A DNA stretch of 9,016 nt from Acidobacteriota bacterium (GTDB lineage Bacteria > Acidobacteriota > Thermoanaerobaculia > Multivoradales > SZUA-115). The DNA is taken from NCBI GenBank assembly GCA_003231035.1, contig QIHU01000566.1, positions 1 through 9,016 on the forward strand, given 5' to 3'. A program made the position numbers and the translations under genes. Positions 8,633-9,016 of the stretch are shown here, piece by piece (the first letter of the stretch is position 1; every line of letters starts with the position of its first letter). Below the pieces are notes generated by a model. It saw nothing but the letters and a program-made list of their open reading frames with translations. It was not told where the DNA came from and did not search any database.

Positions 8633-8878
8633 TCATGCGGGAACATGGAGGTGCTCGTGTAAGAACTCAGGAGCGAGGTCGGCACCATTCGGCCACACGA
8701 GTGTGTGCAGTTCTGGATCCAACCGGAAGCCTGCGAACACCCGCTGAACTTTGAGTGGCTCGAAGATAGGCCCGTCCAGTTCATCCGCGAGGTCTACCTC
8801 GCCTTGGGTACCATCATTGAATCGCAGCCAAACGACAAAGTCGCGGACCAGTCTGGCTTCAGTTACTCGAACGATCAT
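8633..8878 (-). CDS. DUF2442 family protein
   Basis: An 81-residue protein starting at the ATG at 8878, behind GGAG with a 5-nt spacer. It shows the DUF2442 pattern: an N-terminal 'V.EA....D..VWLRFNDG..GEVDL' strand pair, then 'L.GPIFEPLK....F..FRLDPELHTLVWPNGADLAPEFLHEHL'. DUF2442 proteins are small, often sit next to toxin-antitoxin-like or DUF4160 genes, and have no settled biochemical function. Here it begins 2 nt after the stop of an upstream gene and is followed by an antitoxin-like gene, so the three probably share a transcript. I do not see a DUF4160 partner in the visible sequence. Confidence 0.85.
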   Translation of the reverse strand: MIVRVTEARLVRDFVVWLRFNDGTQGEVDLADELDGPIFEPLKVQRVFAGFRLDPELHTLVWPNGADLAPEFLHEHLHVPA

Positions 8879-8880
8879 GG

Positions 8881-9016
8881 CTACTCCAGTGGAGCGATCT
8901 TGACTAGTGGCACCCGCTCCTCCAACTCGCGCAGCCACAAATCCGCCGAGGCGTCGCTCGGGGCTCGCCAGTCGCCGCGCGGGGAGAGGGAGCCGCCGGA
9001 GCCGACTTTGGGGCCG
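8881..9016 (-). CDS. C-terminal fragment of an unidentified protein (5' end outside window)
   Basis: A minus-strand frame runs from the window edge to TAG at 8883-8881, leaving 44 visible residues. They begin GPKVGSGGSLSPRGDWRAPS and end WLRELEERVPLVKIAPLE. The end looks like an amphipathic helix plus a short strand. The stop lies only 2 nt before the DUF2442 start and the Shine-Dalgarno for that gene overlaps it, which supports a real coupled gene. I do not recognise the family. The competing minus-strand frame, an upstream extension of DUF2442, is Arg-rich and looks non-coding. Confidence 0.5.
   Translation of the reverse strand, partial: GPKVGSGGSLSPRGDWRAPSDASADLWLRELEERVPLVKIAPLE

Noticed and set aside
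8386..8754. Plus-strand open frame after rdrB
   Set aside because: It is antisense to the antitoxin-like and DUF2442 genes, lacks motifs, and is Arg/Ser/Pro-rich.
8879..8938. Longer N-terminus for the DUF2442 protein (20 extra residues)
   Set aside because: The extension is Gly/Ala/Arg-rich and outside the family pattern, it overlaps the coupled upstream gene, and the ATG at 8878 has a GGAG site at 5 nt.

Overview
The window comes from a GC-rich bacterial chromosome, or a metagenomic contig of one. Genes are tightly packed, Shine-Dalgarno sites are clear, and GTG and TTG serve as starts. Nothing in it fixes the phylum. The main content is a three-gene plus-strand operon (832-8322) that I read as a divergent, enlarged RADAR anti-phage system. 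It lies between ordinary accessory genes.

Left flank (1-831). The window opens with the 3' end of an amidase-family gene (plus strand). A convergent DUF3224 family gene follows on the minus strand (200-604). The 227-nt spacer 605-831 holds a probable minus-strand promoter for the DUF3224 gene, a perfect 16-bp palindrome immediately downstream of its -10 box, and a weak candidate plus-strand promoter for the defence operon.

Defence operon (832-8322). Gene 1 is a 222-residue protein with four predicted membrane helices and a (Asp-Arg)7 tract encoded by a perfect hexanucleotide repeat. Gene 2 (rdrA-like, 1176 aa) is a P-loop ATPase with Walker A, Walker B and sensor-like motifs near its N-terminus. 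It has long C-terminal additions: an acidic 21-residue duplication, a Val-rich segment and a basic tail. Gene 3 (rdrB-like, 1101 aa) is an adenosine-deaminase-superfamily enzyme. Its metal-site motifs are all present (HLH, HVGE, GHG, NTDNP) but are separated by very large insertions, and it ends in a probable coiled coil. The genes overlap by 11 nt and 4 nt and the second and third use GTG and TTG starts, so they are probably translationally coupled. In characterised RADAR systems RdrA is a ring-forming ATPase and RdrB a shell-forming adenosine deaminase. Together they cause adenosine-to-inosine conversion during phage infection, and some loci carry an extra small membrane protein. The layout here fits that plan, with both core proteins several hundred residues longer than my recollection of the characterised examples.

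Right flank (8323-9016). This is a minus-strand cluster converging on the RADAR operon: the 3' end of an unidentified gene at the window edge, a DUF2442 family gene, and a short antitoxin-like gene whose C-terminus resembles MazE-type antitoxins. No toxin gene follows it before rdrB begins. The defence operon therefore ends beside what may be a toxin-antitoxin remnant.
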